In this document: positions 34,546 to 43,500 of the stretch, piece by piece
Numbering within the stretch: position 1 is the first letter of the stretch
Layout of the letters: each line of letters opens with the position of its first letter
Assembly: GCA_028275345.1 (NCBI GenBank)
Contig: JAPWUV010000002.1
Coordinates: 248,001-312,000 of the forward strand
Length of the DNA: 64,000 nucleotides
Direction: 5' to 3'
Source of the DNA: a bacterium
Lineage (GTDB): Bacteria; Zhuqueibacterota; Zhuqueibacteria; Oleimicrobiales; Geothermoviventaceae
Notes under the pieces: generated by a model
Told to the model about the DNA's origin: nothing
The model's input: only the letters and a program-made list of their open reading frames with translations
Databases searched by the model: none
Position numbers and translations under genes: made by a program

Positions 34546-35712
34546 ATGTCCGAACACATCTGGCAGCGTGTGAATCCGGAAGAAGTTGTGGAGCTGACGC
34601 GCGAGTTGGTGCGGATCCCCAGCGTCACGAGCTGTGAGGGACTCGAGATATCCCACTTCGTGAAATCGTGGCTGGAAAGCCACCGGCTCGGTGCCACACT
34701 GGTCCCGGCTGGCGAGGGCCGTGCGAGCGTGGTCTGCGAGCTCGGAACGGGGGACCCGATTCTCCTCTTCAATGCACATCTGGATACCAAACCCATCGAG
34801 GGGATGACGATCGATCCCTTCGGCGGAGCCGTGGAACACGGGAGGCTCTACGGGCGAGGGTCGTGCGACACGAAAGGGGCAGTGGCGGGGATGATGCTGG
34901 CTGCCCGGACGCTGAAAGAGGCGGGAGGACCCAGGCAAGGCCGCCTCCGGCTGGTGTTCGAGGTGGGCGAGGAAGGAAGAGAATGGGCTGCCCTGCAACT
35001 CTGGGAGGAAGGTTGGTTGCGTGCTCAGGCTGCCGTAGTGGGCGAACCCTCGGACGGCAAGATCCAGATTGGCAACCGAGGCAGAATTGGGGGCGTGGTC
35101 CGGACCTTCGGCCGGTCCACCCACACGGCCACCGCGGAATGGGGTGTGAACGCCATCGAGAAGATGTGCAAACTCATCGACTCTTTCCTGCATTTGCCTT
35201 ACCGGCAGTCCCATGACCCCGTCTGGGGTACCCCGCCTCTGAACTTCTGGAAGATTGAGAGCTCGGGGTGGGAGGCTACGGTGCCTTACCAATGCGTCGC
35301 CCATTTCGATACCCGAATCCCGCCTTCCATCGGTCCGGACGAGGTGATCGCGCAGATGAAAGAAGCGATCGAGTCCCTGGGGAGGACCGATCCCGAATTC
35401 CGTGCGGATATGCCCGAAGAGCAGCTTTGGCCTCGTCTTCCCGCCGCAGCCATCTCCTCCCATCACGATCTCGTGCTTCGCGCGCAGGAAGCCTACCGCG
35501 CGGTGGCCGGCACAGAGCCTGCTCTCGGCGCCAATCCGGCCATGACCATGGCTCACATCCTCATTACCCGGGGTGTGCCGGCGATCATCTTCGGGCCCGG
35601 GGAAATCGTGCGCGCTCACACCACCGACGAGAGCGTGGGGATCGACGAGCTAGTTCTAGCGGCTCGTTTCTACGCCGCCCTGGCCGAACAGATGCTCGGG
35701 CACGGAGGCTAG
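34546..35712 (+). CDS. M20 family metallopeptidase (ArgE/DapE/ACY1 group)
   Basis: A 388-residue cytoplasmic hydrolase. Metal ligands and catalytic residues of the family are visible: FNAHLDTKP (His and Asp), YGRGSCDTKGAVAGM (bridging Asp), EVGEEGREW (catalytic Glu and ligand Glu), VVGEPSDGKIQIG, and the final ligand His in RAHTTDESV. The lid domain lies between about residues 180 and 300. The family covers N-acetylornithine and succinyl-DAP deacylases, aminoacylases and dipeptidases; sequence alone does not choose. argG is 26 kb away, so an ArgE role is not supported by context. Confidence 0.85.
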   Translation: MSEHIWQRVNPEEVVELTRELVRIPSVTSCEGLEISHFVKSWLESHRLGATLVPAGEGRASVVCELGTGDPILLFNAHLDTKPIEGMTIDPFGGAVEHGRLYGRGSCDTKGAVAGMMLAARTLKEAGGPRQGRLRLVFEVGEEGREWAALQLWEEGWLRAQAAVVGEPSDGKIQIGNRGRIGGVVRTFGRSTHTATAEWGVNAIEKMCKLIDSFLHLPYRQSHDPVWGTPPLNFWKIESSGWEATVPYQCVAHFDTRIPPSIGPDEVIAQMKEAIESLGRTDPEFRADMPEEQLWPRLPAAAISSHHDLVLRAQEAYRAVAGTEPALGANPAMTMAHILITRGVPAIIFGPGEIVRAHTTDESVGIDELVLAARFYAALAEQMLGHGG

Positions 35713-35788
35713 AAGCAAGCCGGGCTCCCGTGCGGATTTTGCGACGGAACTGCAGCTGTACGTGAGGCGCCAATAACTGGAGCGAGCA

Positions 35789-36820
35789 ATGGGCAATGGG
35801 CCAGAGACGTTTTTCGAGCTCGCAGCTCGGGGGCTCCTGAAGCGGTCCCTGTTTGAGCCTGCGATCTACGAGCACAAGGCGGCCCTTTTGGGTTGCTCCG
35901 TCGCCGAGGTGGCCACGTCGGCTGACCGGCTGGTCAAAGCGATCATGGCCGAGATCGAGACGTACCGAGCGGACGCGGTGACCGTGGGGGTGGACGTGTA
36001 CAACGTGGAGGCTGAAGCCATCGGTTGCAGCTTGAACTACGACGTGCCTACGAACGAGACCCCGCAGCTCGTGGAGCCACTGCTGGATTCCCTCGATGGC
36101 TGGGAGCAACTGACTGTCCCGGATCCGGAGCGGGATGGGCGGATGCCCCTCTTTCTGGAAGCAGCTTCTCAGGTCCGGGGAAGGAAGCCCCCGGAAATCG
36201 TGCTTCGGGGAGCAGTGTCCGGGCCATTTTCGCTCGCAGCTTCTTTAGTGGGATTCGAGACCCTTCTGATGGGCATGCTCGACAAGCCCGACGACGTCCG
36301 AGGACTGTTGAATTACGCCCTCGAGGTGAGCCTCGTCTTTGCGGCAGGCTACTTGCGCCGAGGCGTTGACCCAGTGTACTTTGACTCGCGGTGTGCGCCG
36401 CCCCTCCTTTCGCCGCAGTTGTACGCAGAATTGGTGATGCCCTTACATGCCGAGCTCGTTCTCAAGACGCGAGCTTTGGGCGCCAAGCAAGTTCCGATCA
36501 TCATTGGCGGCGATACGTCGGGGATCCTTCCCGCACTGCTAAAGACTGGGGCTGATTACCTGCTGTGCGACGCCCCCGCGCCCTTCGGGCCATTTCGTGA
36601 GGCGGCTCAGAGCTTGGGCATCTTCGTCCGGCGGAATCTAGACGCAGGGCTGGTCTGTCGCGGGCCGGTCCGGGCCATTGAAGCGGCAGCGGAGGAGTCC
36701 CTCGCCGAGGCCAAGGGGCTTTGTACCTTTGTGCTTGGGACCGGCATCGTGCCGTACGACACGCCGCCGGCTCACATCCTTGCGGTGGCGGCCATTGCGA
36801 AGCAAGGGAGTTCCGGCTGA
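35789..36820 (+). CDS. Uroporphyrinogen decarboxylase (URO-D) family protein 2
   Basis: A 343-residue TIM barrel of the URO-D superfamily, with LRGAVSGPFSLAASLVGFE, the metal- or ligand-type region DPVYFDSRCAPPLLSPQLYAEL, IIIGGDTSGILPALLKTGADYLLCD and the C-terminal VLGTGIVPYDTPPAHI. It is only distantly like the copy at 12378-13418. Related proteins are methyltransferase-type rather than heme enzymes (MtaA group). GGAG precedes the ATG by seven bases. No corrinoid protein is adjacent, so the substrate is unknown. Confidence 0.8.
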   Translation: MGNGPETFFELAARGLLKRSLFEPAIYEHKAALLGCSVAEVATSADRLVKAIMAEIETYRADAVTVGVDVYNVEAEAIGCSLNYDVPTNETPQLVEPLLDSLDGWEQLTVPDPERDGRMPLFLEAASQVRGRKPPEIVLRGAVSGPFSLAASLVGFETLLMGMLDKPDDVRGLLNYALEVSLVFAAGYLRRGVDPVYFDSRCAPPLLSPQLYAELVMPLHAELVLKTRALGAKQVPIIIGGDTSGILPALLKTGADYLLCDAPAPFGPFREAAQSLGIFVRRNLDAGLVCRGPVRAIEAAAEESLAEAKGLCTFVLGTGIVPYDTPPAHILAVAAIAKQGSSG

Positions 36821-36932
36821 GGCGGCAGGCGGAGACATCCAGACGGGGCAGCTTTGCCCGAGGTCCTGCTTCGAGGGACAACGAGAGAGTAAGAAAAAGA
36901 GCAGGAAAACACAGGCCGGGGCGGCATCCCGT

Positions 36933-36960
36933 TTGCTTTTCGACGAGAATTTCGTAAGAT
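36933..36960 (+). promoter_or_regulatory. Candidate promoter for the SSS transporter gene
   Basis: TTGCTT (36933-36938), 16 bases, TAAGAT (36955-36960), in a locally AT-richer part of the 411-base gap 36821-37231. The leader would be about 265 bases. TACAAT at 37151-37156 is a second -10-like element but has a poorly spaced -35. The gap has no convincing gene. Confidence 0.35.
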
Positions 36961-37231
36961 TCGCCTACGTTCGGAGGGGGAGGAACTGCGGTTTCTGGCC
37001 GGGGTCCGGAGGGTGGGCCGGAAAGGCGCGAAAGGATGGGCAGAGCGGCTGAGCGCGAGGCTCGGACGAGCGGGAGGGAAGTGGATTCCAGGCGGGCTCG
37101 CCAATCGGGCGGGGGCCGAAAGGCGGTCAGTTGGGGGCACGGGATGCTGATACAATTTGCAGCGGTTCCTGGCGGGACGAACAGAGATAGCCACGGTATT
37201 CGGCGGCGATGGGCGACGATCGAGGGCTGGC

Positions 37232-39337
37232 ATGCACGTGCTCGGGCTCCACTGGCTGGATGCGCTGGTAATCCTCGGCTACGTAGCTGTGATCATGTAT
37301 CTTGGCCATCGGGCGGGGCGGGGTACGAAGGACACCGAAGATTTCTACGTTGCGGGGCGCCGTCTGGGCCGGCTGTACCAATTCTTCCTCAATTTCGGCA
37401 ACGCCACCAACGCGGACCAGGCCGTCGCGGTCTCCCGGGAGGTTTACCGGACAGGAATCAGCGGGATGTGGATTCAGTACCTGGTCCTCTTCCTCACGCC
37501 GTTCTACTGGTTCACGGCGCTCCTTTTCCGGCGTTCGCGCATGATCACGGTGGGGGACTACTTCGCTGAGCGGTTCCGCAGCGTTACCCTTGGAGCCGCC
37601 TATGCCGCATTCACCTTGATCATGGCTTTCATCGGAGGGGGTGTGGGGTACATGGTGGCCGCCAAGACCATGATGGCCCTCACCCCGAAGCCGTACGAAA
37701 AGTACACCCAGGAAGAGCGGCTCGCGGTAGATCAGTTCCGCGAGTTCCAGGCGCTGCGCGCAAAGCTGGATCTGGGGCTCACGCCCGAAGAACAGAGGCG
37801 GTACGAGGAGCTGAACGATCGCTACAAGAGGGGGGAACTCAAGTCGTTCATCTCCTACACCGATCCAGTGAAGTTCTACTTCGTCTACGGGGGCATCGTG
37901 GGCATCTACACGATGATGGGGGGATTCACGGCCGCCGCCATCACCGATTCCGTTCAGGGGGCCCTGATCATCGTCTTCTCCATCCTGCTGATCCCCCTCG
38001 GTCTAATGAAGATCGGGGGTTTTTCAGGTTTGCACGCCTCGGTCCCGGATTACATGTTCCATCTTTTCGGCTCCGTGACGCTTAGCGACTATGCTTGGTA
38101 CACAATCGTGGGCATGGTCTTGTCGAATTTGGTATCCATCGTAGCCGTCTCCACTAATATGGCCGTGGCGGGTTCGGCGAAAGATGAGATGACGGCTCGT
38201 GTGGGCGTGCTGAGCGGTATGTTCTTCAAACGCTTTCTCATGATCTTCTGGGCGTTCGCTGGACTCCTGGCCATTGGGCTTTACGCTGGGCAGCTACATG
38301 ATCCGGATCTCATTTGGGGATACATGACGCGCGATCTCCTGTTCCCCGGGGCGATCGGCCTCATGCTGGCGGGAATCCTCGCCGCCAACATGTCCACTCT
38401 CGATGCGGGTTCGGTGTCGAATGCGGCGTTGTTCATCCGGAATCTGTACCAGCCCTTCGTTCCGGGCAAGTCCGAGCGCCACTACATCAACGTGGGACGG
38501 GTGGCGATCGCCGTGACGCTCCTCGGCGGGATCGGAGTCGCCATGTTCGTGGACAACCTCCTGTCCCTGTACAAGTATTTCATCTCCATACCCGCCATTT
38601 TCGGGGCGCCGATCTGGCTCGGATACGTCTGGCGGCGACTCACGAAGTGGGCGGTGATCGTGCAGATCATCCTCAGCTTCACCATTTACGCCATCATCCC
38701 CAATCTCTTTCAGACGGCGGATTGGGCGAGGCGCAATCCCGCATTTCTCTTGGAGACTAGGCCGCGCGTGGTCGAGGTTCGGACCGCTGCGGTCCAGGAG
38801 GATGTGGAAAACGGGCTGGCGGAGTACGTCGGCCAGCCGATCACCAAGCGCCGGGTGATTGAACCTGCGGCCGTCTTCTACGACAACGTGGTCCGGCAAG
38901 ACCCGTCCGATCCCAACTCTCCGAAGATTGGCATGGGACGCTTCAATGCGGAGATCTGGGTGCTCAGTTGGTTCGGGATCGATTTCACGGGCTTCACGCG
39001 AGCCCAGCTGGTGGCTACCCGCTTCTTCTTCGATGCTCTGTTCCCGTTCGTCATCCTGTTTCTGGTGAGCTTCGTCACCAAGCCTTTACCTAAGGAATAC
39101 CTGGACCGATTCTACGCCAAGCTCCACACCCCGGTCCAGCCGACGAAGGAGCTTGACGAAAGGGCCCTGGAGGAGTCGTACCGGAATTCCGGACGGTTCG
39201 AGAGGGACAAATTGTTCCCGGGCTCCAATTGGGAGATCTTGAAGCCGTCCCGTATCGATTTTCTGGGATTTGGGGGAAGCTGGATCATTGTGGGGCTCAT
39301 GATCCTGCTGCTTTGGGTGGTCGTGAACATCCGTTGA
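37232..39337 (+). CDS. Sodium:solute symporter (SSS family) with large hydrophilic loops
   Basis: A 701-residue inner-membrane protein. The first helices (WLDALVILGYVAVIMYLG; GRGTKDTEDFYVAGRRLG) and later ones (GLMLAGILAANMSTLDAGSVSNAALF) are typical of SSS carriers. It is longer than the usual 500-550 residues because of two soluble inserts: about 60 charged residues after helix 4 (QEERLAVDQFREFQALR) and about 90 residues in the second half (NPAFLLETRPRVVEV to NAEIW). ATG 37232 was chosen because it sits just before helix 1. The heparinase-like gene starts 79 bases later, which suggests uptake of uronate-type oligosaccharides or monosaccharides; substrate is inferred. Confidence 0.85.
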   Translation: MHVLGLHWLDALVILGYVAVIMYLGHRAGRGTKDTEDFYVAGRRLGRLYQFFLNFGNATNADQAVAVSREVYRTGISGMWIQYLVLFLTPFYWFTALLFRRSRMITVGDYFAERFRSVTLGAAYAAFTLIMAFIGGGVGYMVAAKTMMALTPKPYEKYTQEERLAVDQFREFQALRAKLDLGLTPEEQRRYEELNDRYKRGELKSFISYTDPVKFYFVYGGIVGIYTMMGGFTAAAITDSVQGALIIVFSILLIPLGLMKIGGFSGLHASVPDYMFHLFGSVTLSDYAWYTIVGMVLSNLVSIVAVSTNMAVAGSAKDEMTARVGVLSGMFFKRFLMIFWAFAGLLAIGLYAGQLHDPDLIWGYMTRDLLFPGAIGLMLAGILAANMSTLDAGSVSNAALFIRNLYQPFVPGKSERHYINVGRVAIAVTLLGGIGVAMFVDNLLSLYKYFISIPAIFGAPIWLGYVWRRLTKWAVIVQIILSFTIYAIIPNLFQTADWARRNPAFLLETRPRVVEVRTAAVQEDVENGLAEYVGQPITKRRVIEPAAVFYDNVVRQDPSDPNSPKIGMGRFNAEIWVLSWFGIDFTGFTRAQLVATRFFFDALFPFVILFLVSFVTKPLPKEYLDRFYAKLHTPVQPTKELDERALEESYRNSGRFERDKLFPGSNWEILKPSRIDFLGFGGSWIIVGLMILLLWVVVNIR

Positions 39338-39416
39338 GTTGTGCGGCGGACGGGCGGCCAAGCGGATCGCTGGCTCCCCGGAACGAGACCCCTTTCAACC
39401 CAGAGGCGAGGCAGCC

Positions 39417-41630
39417 ATGCTCGTGGAACCGATTCAGAGGCGAGAGTACGAGCAGTATCTGCTCGACGCCGCGCGCCAGGGCCTGACAGATTGGCGCCGC
39501 GTCGTGGAGGAGTGGAAGGCCTCCGAGAGAACCTACGTGCTGTGGGGCTACAACCCTCCGCAACTTCCCCTTCGCCTGGCCCAACTCTTGAGTTACCTGC
39601 GAAGGGAGGGCCTCATGGATCGGACAGCCACCGAGCAGGCGCTCGCAATTCTCCGCGAGTATTCGGATCTCCGGAAACTCGTGGATGCCGATCTCGCCGA
39701 AAGGCGTGCCGAGACGCGAGGCCGCCCGCTGCCCATGTTCCTCAACATCTTCCTGGTGCCTGTTCTAGCCAACATCCTCGAGAACTTCCGGGCCACGGGG
39801 GAGGTGGAGTCGAGCGTGCTGAGCTGGCTCGAGGAAGAGCTGGCGCTTGCGGTCGAGCCCATCTTCGCCTTTCCGGAGTGGGGCGGGATGAACCGTGCCA
39901 TCCTCCGTTCCTGCGGGCTCTGGTACGCCGCCTCCGTCTTGCCGCACCACCCGGACGCGCCGAAATGGCGCAAGATGGCCGAAGTGATCGCCCATGATAA
40001 CCTGGAACGCTGGGAGATCGAGGACGCGAGCACGTACCACCCGGTGTGGCTGTTCTACATGTTCTGGTACCTTGATCTCCGGGGGGAGCTGGGGAGGATT
40101 GGGTCTCCTTTCGTGCGCTGGTACCTGGAGTATTTCCTGCGGATGCTGGCGCCCCATGGGACCATCCCCGACTTCGGCGATGGAGAGTGGCGATCCACCT
40201 GGTTCCTGTTTGTCCCCTGCTACGAAGCGGCGGCCCGAGAGCTGAGAGAGCCCCAGTACAAGTGGGCGGCGGCGCGGATCTTTCGCGCCTGCTCTCCGAT
40301 ACTGACCCGGGAACACCCCCACCGGGCGGAGATCGCGAATTCCCTCCTGCTAGCGCATCGGTGGTGCGACGAGCATTGTCCGGCGCAACCCCCGAGCACG
40401 CTCTCCAGTGAGCTCCTCGAGGACATGATTGGCAAAAAGGTCGTGTTCCGGAATGGATGGGAGCCGCATTCCACGTACCTTCTCCTGAACTACAAAGAGG
40501 AGCACGACGGCGGATGGCTCGATCGCCAGTTCCTCAAGGACACCATCTCCGTCGAAGAGGAAAAGATGCACCACGGCCATTCCGACGAGAATTCCATCGT
40601 GATGCTCATGTCGGGTGGTTCGGTCCTGCTGCACGATGGGGGGTATCGGTCGGGGCTTCCGTCCGGCAAGTACGGGGCCTACCGCGCGGACTACTTTCAC
40701 AATCGCCTCGTGGTTCGGAACGAGGCGTTGGATGTTCGGCAGGATGTCTACGAGTTTCTGCGCAATAGCGGCGCCTATCGCCAGGTCCGGACGCAGAAGA
40801 TCGACTTCTTCTCCTTCGAGAAAGTGGATTACTCCCGCACGCGCCTGGTGGACATGCGCCAGGGATACCTCTGGGACCGCATCGTCATCTTCATGCGAGA
40901 AGAAGACCAGTTCCTGATTGTGGATGGGTTCTGCCCGCTCCGGGACGACTTTTTCACCATCTCCTGCCTCTGGCATGCCCAGCGGATCTTCGAGCATCGG
41001 GACGAGTTGGTGCTGGCCGGCTACGAGGAGCTTTCGGGTGAGAGACTTTGCCGCGAGCGGAAGCTGGTCATTCGGTTCCTGGATCCGTCGCGGGGCCGGC
41101 GGCGGGGGACGTTCGAGATCGAACGCCACTACGGCACGGAAAGCTGCTTCCACGAGACCTGCTCGGGGAGCTTCGTCGCGGGAAGATGGCTTCCCTTCGT
41201 GACGCACTTGCTCCCGGTTTCCAGCAGCGACGATTGGGAGAGCCGAGCCCGGTCGGCGGAGATCCTTCCGACGTCGTGGGGGGAGGGCGCTGTCGGCATT
41301 CGCCTTCGCCTCGGGATTGGGACGACGCACCATTTCCTGGTGAAGCTCGATCTGGACCGTGAACGGCTTTCGGGGAACGTCCGCCCGCGTTACACCTACG
41401 AGTCCGGCGCCGTGAAGGCAGCGGATTTCGAAACGGATGCCCACTTCGCGCACGTATGGCAGACGGAGACCGAGCTCGGCTTTTCGGCCTCGGTGCTCAC
41501 CGGGATCCGCTGGAAAGGGAAAGTCCTCCTGGATGTCCCCAAGGGGACCTTTGGACTCCAGCTCGACGGTAGTCCCGATCGGGAGGCACAGGCGAAGTGG
41601 CGGGCCTGGGAAGGGCGTGTCTCCTTGTGA
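39417..41630 (+). CDS. Heparinase II/III-like polysaccharide lyase family protein
   Basis: A 737-residue protein. The N-terminal 350 residues are helical (alpha/alpha toroid-like, FPEWGGMNRAILRSCGLWY). The C-terminal half is beta-rich and opens with the heparinase II/III signature MHHGHSDENSIVMLMSGGSVLLHDGGY, which holds the His and Tyr region of these lyases. No signal peptide is visible, so the enzyme is probably cytoplasmic, unlike most secreted lyases. With the SSS transporter upstream, import followed by cleavage of a uronic-acid saccharide is plausible. The exact polysaccharide lyase family cannot be read by eye. GAGGCGAGG lies before the ATG. Confidence 0.72.
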   Translation: MLVEPIQRREYEQYLLDAARQGLTDWRRVVEEWKASERTYVLWGYNPPQLPLRLAQLLSYLRREGLMDRTATEQALAILREYSDLRKLVDADLAERRAETRGRPLPMFLNIFLVPVLANILENFRATGEVESSVLSWLEEELALAVEPIFAFPEWGGMNRAILRSCGLWYAASVLPHHPDAPKWRKMAEVIAHDNLERWEIEDASTYHPVWLFYMFWYLDLRGELGRIGSPFVRWYLEYFLRMLAPHGTIPDFGDGEWRSTWFLFVPCYEAAARELREPQYKWAAARIFRACSPILTREHPHRAEIANSLLLAHRWCDEHCPAQPPSTLSSELLEDMIGKKVVFRNGWEPHSTYLLLNYKEEHDGGWLDRQFLKDTISVEEEKMHHGHSDENSIVMLMSGGSVLLHDGGYRSGLPSGKYGAYRADYFHNRLVVRNEALDVRQDVYEFLRNSGAYRQVRTQKIDFFSFEKVDYSRTRLVDMRQGYLWDRIVIFMREEDQFLIVDGFCPLRDDFFTISCLWHAQRIFEHRDELVLAGYEELSGERLCRERKLVIRFLDPSRGRRRGTFEIERHYGTESCFHETCSGSFVAGRWLPFVTHLLPVSSSDDWESRARSAEILPTSWGEGAVGIRLRLGIGTTHHFLVKLDLDRERLSGNVRPRYTYESGAVKAADFETDAHFAHVWQTETELGFSASVLTGIRWKGKVLLDVPKGTFGLQLDGSPDREAQAKWRAWEGRVSL

Positions 41631-41742
41631 CCCGCGGGAAATCTTGCCCCCAGCGTATCCAGAATCTGACAGAACTTGAGCTCGACATATCCGGGGCGGG
41701 AGGCCACCCGTCCGCGGGTGCACTTGCCGAGTTGTAGGAAGT

Positions 41743-41763
41743 CCCAGTTCCTGCGGAACTGGG
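41743..41763 (+). other. Perfect hairpin ahead of the phosphoesterase gene
   Basis: CCCAGTTCC-TGC-GGAACTGGG has nine perfect pairs and a three-base loop. It ends 21 bases before ATG 41785 and has no T-run. It may act on translation of the phosphoesterase or end the upstream transcript. Rho-independent termination is unlikely. Confidence 0.45.
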
Positions 41764-41784
41764 GCGGCGGAGAGGGATCCCCAA

Positions 41785-42669
41785 GTGATGACCCTCGCCT
41801 TAACGATCCGACGCTGGCTTCACCTCGAGGATGTCGACCTCCTGGGTCCGCCCGTGGGGCTATTGTTGAGAATGACCGGCCTTTCTGCCCGCGCCCGACG
41901 CAATGCCCTCGATGTTCGTCTGGAGAGGCTCGACCTCTTTTTCCCCAACCTTCCGGGCCCCTTCGAAGGCTATCGAATTCTTTTCCTGTCGGACCTGCAC
42001 ATCAATGGTTTCCCGGAGCTCCTGCCGGCTTTGCTTCGAGCGCTGGAGCAGGTCGAGGCGGATCTCACCGTCTTCGCGGGCGACTACCATCTGCGCTTTC
42101 GCCGGGAATGGAAGCAGACCGTCGAGCTGATGCGACCCATCGTGACCGCCGCACGTGCTCCAGACGGCGTCTGGGGAGTTCGAGGCAATCACGATGTGGA
42201 GGAAGTCTTGGCCCCGCTCGAGGAGCTTGGATTGAAGCTGCTGCACAATGGCGCAGTGCCGTTCGAACGGGATGGCCAAAGGCTTTGGCTCGCCGGGGTG
42301 GACGATCCCTACTATTACCGGGCTGCCGATCTCGGCAAGGCATTGGCGGGCGTGCCGACGGGTGGGTTTGTGATCCTCCTGGCGCACACGCCGGAGTTGT
42401 ATCGCCAGGCGGCGCAGGCAGGAGTGAGTCTCTATCTCTGTGGTCACACCCACGGGGGGCAGGTTCGGATCCCCGGTCTGGGTCCGCTTTTCCTCAACAT
42501 GCGGGCTCCTCGTCGGTTGGGCTCCGGGCTCTGGCGCGAAGGGGAGATGATCGGGTACACAAGCCGAGGCGCCGGGAGCACCTCGGTCCCCCTACGCTTT
42601 GGCTGTCCGCCGGAGATCACCGTAGTGCACTTGTGGCGAGGAAAGCCTGCTGAGATCGGCAATCCATGA
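41785..42669 (+). CDS. Metallophosphoesterase (YkuE/YaeI-like)
   Basis: A 294-residue calcineurin-like phosphoesterase. All dinuclear-metal motifs are there: LFLSDLHING, AGDYH, GVRGNHDVEE, LLAHTPELY and CGHTHGGQVRIPG. The second motif reads GDY-H where GDL/GDF is usual. This subgroup includes YkuE/YaeI and LpxG-type lipid A precursor phosphoesterases, which act at the membrane; this copy has no clear transmembrane anchor. GAGAGGG lies about 12 bases before the ATG. The substrate is unknown. Confidence 0.87.
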   Translation: MMTLALTIRRWLHLEDVDLLGPPVGLLLRMTGLSARARRNALDVRLERLDLFFPNLPGPFEGYRILFLSDLHINGFPELLPALLRALEQVEADLTVFAGDYHLRFRREWKQTVELMRPIVTAARAPDGVWGVRGNHDVEEVLAPLEELGLKLLHNGAVPFERDGQRLWLAGVDDPYYYRAADLGKALAGVPTGGFVILLAHTPELYRQAAQAGVSLYLCGHTHGGQVRIPGLGPLFLNMRAPRRLGSGLWREGEMIGYTSRGAGSTSVPLRFGCPPEITVVHLWRGKPAEIGNP

Positions 42670-42679
42670 GCGAAAACCG

Positions 42680-42708
42680 TTGCCCGCACCCTGCTTTTTC
42701 CATAGATT
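42680..42708 (+). promoter_or_regulatory. Candidate promoter before the LOG/AOR gene array
   Basis: TTGCCC (42680-42685), 17 bases, TAGATT (42703-42708). The start of transcription would fall near 42715. The -35 is weak. If real it is the first promoter of the 42.7-58.3 kb array, and it favours the LOG start at 42752. Confidence 0.4.
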
Positions 42709-42751
42709 CCTTGCGGAGCAAGGGATGGGCTCGGAGGGTGAGGGAAAGACG

Positions 42752-43444
42752 ATGCACTTGAATGCGGGAAAAGGCAAGACCTACGACGGCCATGTGAATC
42801 AGTTCTTCATCGAGGACAGCTGGCGCGTTTTCCGCATCATTTCCGAGTTCGTGGAGGGATTTGAAGAGCTCTCGGAGGTTGGGCCGGCCATCACCGTGTT
42901 TGGCTCGGCGCGGGCGGGGAGAGAGTCGAAGGATTACGAGAGCGCGAGGAGGCTCGGGCGGCTCTTTGCTCAGCACGGCTACGCGGTGATCACGGGAGGA
43001 GGGCCGGGGATCATGGAGGCTGCCAACCGGGGAGCCAAGGAGGCCGGCGGCCTTTCCATCGGGCTGAACATCGAGATCCCGCTTGAGCAGGAGCCGAACC
43101 GGTACGTCAGCAAGCTGATCACCTTCCGCTATTTCTTCGTGCGAAAGGTCATGCTGGTCAAGTACGCCAAGGCCTTCGTAGTCTACCCCGGGGGCTACGG
43201 CACCTTCGACGAGCTCTTCGAGGCGCTGACGTTGATCCAGACCCACCGTATCCAGCGGTTCCCCATCGTGCTCATGCGCCGCCGCTATTGGCAGGGCTTG
43301 CTCGAATGGCTCGACGATCCCGTGCGAAAGACGGGCAAGATTTCGCCCGAGGATCTGGAGCTGTTCGAGCTGGCCGAGGAACCGGAAGAGGCCCTGGAGA
43401 TCGTTCAGGAGTTCTACCGGGACCAGGTGCCCGACGCCACCTGA
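42752..43444 (+). CDS. LOG-family (TIGR00730) Rossmann-fold nucleotide hydrolase
   Basis: A 230-residue LOG-type protein, probably a nucleotide 5'-monophosphate phosphoribohydrolase that releases free bases. Visible are SWRVFRIISEFVEGF at the start, VFGSARAG, ITGGGPGIMEAANRGA and the signature PGGYGTFDELFE, whose Thr and Glu are active-site residues. An in-frame ATG at 42725 also has a ribosome site, but it would sit only about 10 bases from the predicted transcript start, so I prefer 42752 with GAGGG seven bases upstream. The pseudo-aldolase gene follows after 56 bases. Confidence 0.85.
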   Translation: MHLNAGKGKTYDGHVNQFFIEDSWRVFRIISEFVEGFEELSEVGPAITVFGSARAGRESKDYESARRLGRLFAQHGYAVITGGGPGIMEAANRGAKEAGGLSIGLNIEIPLEQEPNRYVSKLITFRYFFVRKVMLVKYAKAFVVYPGGYGTFDELFEALTLIQTHRIQRFPIVLMRRRYWQGLLEWLDDPVRKTGKISPEDLELFELAEEPEEALEIVQEFYRDQVPDAT

Positions 43445-43500
43445 GCAGAGTCTTCACCCGCAACAGGCAATGGCTGTGCTCCCGGCTTCGGAGGCGAGGG

